64,000 nucleotides of DNA from contig JAFMHL010000020.1 in NCBI GenBank assembly GCA_017854535.1, positions 1 through 64,000 on the forward strand. The letters are read 5' to 3'. The notes beneath the pieces were generated by a model. That model did no database searches, was not told the DNA's origin, and saw only the letters and a program-made list of their open reading frames with translations. Origin of the DNA: Nitratireductor sp. Its GTDB lineage: Bacteria; Pseudomonadota; Alphaproteobacteria; Rhizobiales; Rhizobiaceae. How positions within the stretch are numbered: position 1 is the stretch's first letter; the number at the start of each line of letters is the position of its first letter. A program made the position numbers and the translations under genes. Shown one piece after another: positions 63,413-64,000 of this stretch.

Positions 63413-64000
63413 GCCGCAGTCGGTCTTGGTATTCGATTTTCAAAATAGCGCATCACGACAACGATGATGCCTGTGAGAATGATGTAAATACCACCCAACA
63501 TCAGCAGCGGCTCGTAAACACGATAGGTGTCTTGCCTGATCTGGGTGCCCACTCCGAAAAGCTCTTGAATGGTAATTGTCGCTGCCAAGGGTGTAGACTT
63601 CAACGTCAGCACCATTTCACCTGCCAATGTTGGAAACACGTTCTGCAAGGCACGCGGCAACCAAATGCGCCAAAGCACTTTGAACGGCGACATACCCATG
63701 GCGCGGGCAGCCTCCAATTCCCCCTGTGGAACACCCGCAAATGCGCCCCGCATGACCTCACCGCTATAGCCAGCTACTGAAAACGTAAAAGCTACGACGG
63801 CATAAGGGAAAGCGTCCCTGAGATAAGGCCAAAGCATGCTTTCACGAATACCGGGAATGGATGGAAAGATGGAACCAAGTCCATAGTAAATCAGCCAAAG
63901 CTGAATCAGCAGTGGTGTTCCACGAACGACCGTACAAAAAGCCAAAGCGATCCGCCCTAACCATTTTGGACCTGTCACCTGAACTAATCCCAATGGTATT
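63409..64000 (-). CDS. Amino-acid ABC transporter permease (N-terminus beyond the window)
   Basis: About 197 residues of a polar amino-acid ABC permease are visible and the frame stays open to the right edge. The region FCTVVRGTPLLIQLWLIYYG and the EAA loop (GELEAARAMGMSPFKVLWRI) are diagnostic of the HisM/GlnP-like family. The TTG at 63993 is probably not the start. The rest of the transporter lies outside the window. Confidence 0.88.
   Translation of the reverse strand, partial: IPLGLVQVTGPKWLGRIALAFCTVVRGTPLLIQLWLIYYGLGSIFPSIPGIRESMLWPYLRDAFPYAVVAFTFSVAGYSGEVMRGAFAGVPQGELEAARAMGMSPFKVLWRIWLPRALQNVFPTLAGEMVLTLKSTPLAATITIQELFGVGTQIRQDTYRVYEPLLMLGGIYIILTGIIVVVMRYFENRIPRPTAA

Noticed and set aside
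1-64000. CRISPR arrays, rRNA operons or an origin of replication
   Set aside because: No regularly spaced repeats, no rRNA-like sequence and no cluster of DnaA-type boxes were noticed on reading the window.

Overview
The window looks like a chromosomal segment of an alphaproteobacterium of the Hyphomicrobiales (Rhizobiales) type, probably marine. The evidence is a CpdR response regulator, a ROSE-like RNA thermometer ahead of an hsp20 gene, galE/galU (exoB/exoN-like) linked to a BBP2-type outer-membrane barrel, TRAP transporters, and a fused carnitine dehydrogenase/thioesterase. Base composition is moderate (estimated by eye, mid to high 40s % GC) except for one clearly GC-richer insert at about 45.8-47.7 kb. 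The genus cannot be named from the sequence alone.

Layout. 0-0.4 kb: the 5' end of a tyrosine recombinase gene sits about 100 bp past the 3' end of tRNA-Val(GAC), so a genomic island probably extends left of the window. 0.6-2.9 kb: cpdR, N-formylglutamate amidohydrolase and hisN. 3.1-5.8 kb: a four-gene bufferin-type operon (DUF2282 precursor, DUF692, DUF2063, DoxX) ending at a strong terminator. 5.8-8.6 kb: hsp20 with its thermometer, an alpha/beta hydrolase and threonine aldolase. 8.6-9.4 kb: a long non-coding stretch with a possible small RNA. 9.4-15.6 kb: gltBD. 15.7-25 kb: cell-envelope genes (SGNH protein, MltB-type transglycosylase, galE, galU, outer-membrane barrel, kdsD), an NfeD/SPFH membrane pair, and hemH. 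26-31 kb: a TakPQM-like TRAP transporter with an unusual coiled-coil tail on the large permease. 31.4-36.1 kb: a compact one-strand metal cluster (CobW GTPase, WD40, LysR, DUF1007, NicO exporter). 36.3-45.4 kb: amidohydrolases, regulators, acetyltransferases, an aminotransferase, eda, an endolysin-like muramidase, aroQ and msrC. 45.4-47.9 kb: a MITE-like remnant followed by a GC-rich MFS/TetR pair, probably acquired.

47.9-61.3 kb: thirteen genes on the minus strand with very short gaps or overlaps make a complete-looking route for gamma-butyrobetaine/carnitine: TRAP uptake, CoA ligase, acyl-CoA dehydrogenase, CaiD-type hydratase, carnitine dehydrogenase fused to betainyl-CoA thioesterase, dehydrocarnitine cleavage enzyme, a quaternary-amine-type Rieske oxygenase, two further membrane proteins and a glycerate 2-kinase. 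61.4-64 kb: a DadA-like oxidoreductase, an Asp/Glu racemase-like protein and the edge of an amino-acid ABC permease suggest amino-acid scavenging next to it.

The most notable items are the bufferin operon, the 13-gene betaine operon with its unpaired Rieske oxygenase, the ROSE-like thermometer, the possible small RNA near 8.7-8.95 kb, the five-gene metal cluster, the coiled-coil TRAP permease, and the mobile-element remnant beside the GC-rich MFS/TetR insert. All functions are read from sequence motifs and gene context; no database search was run.
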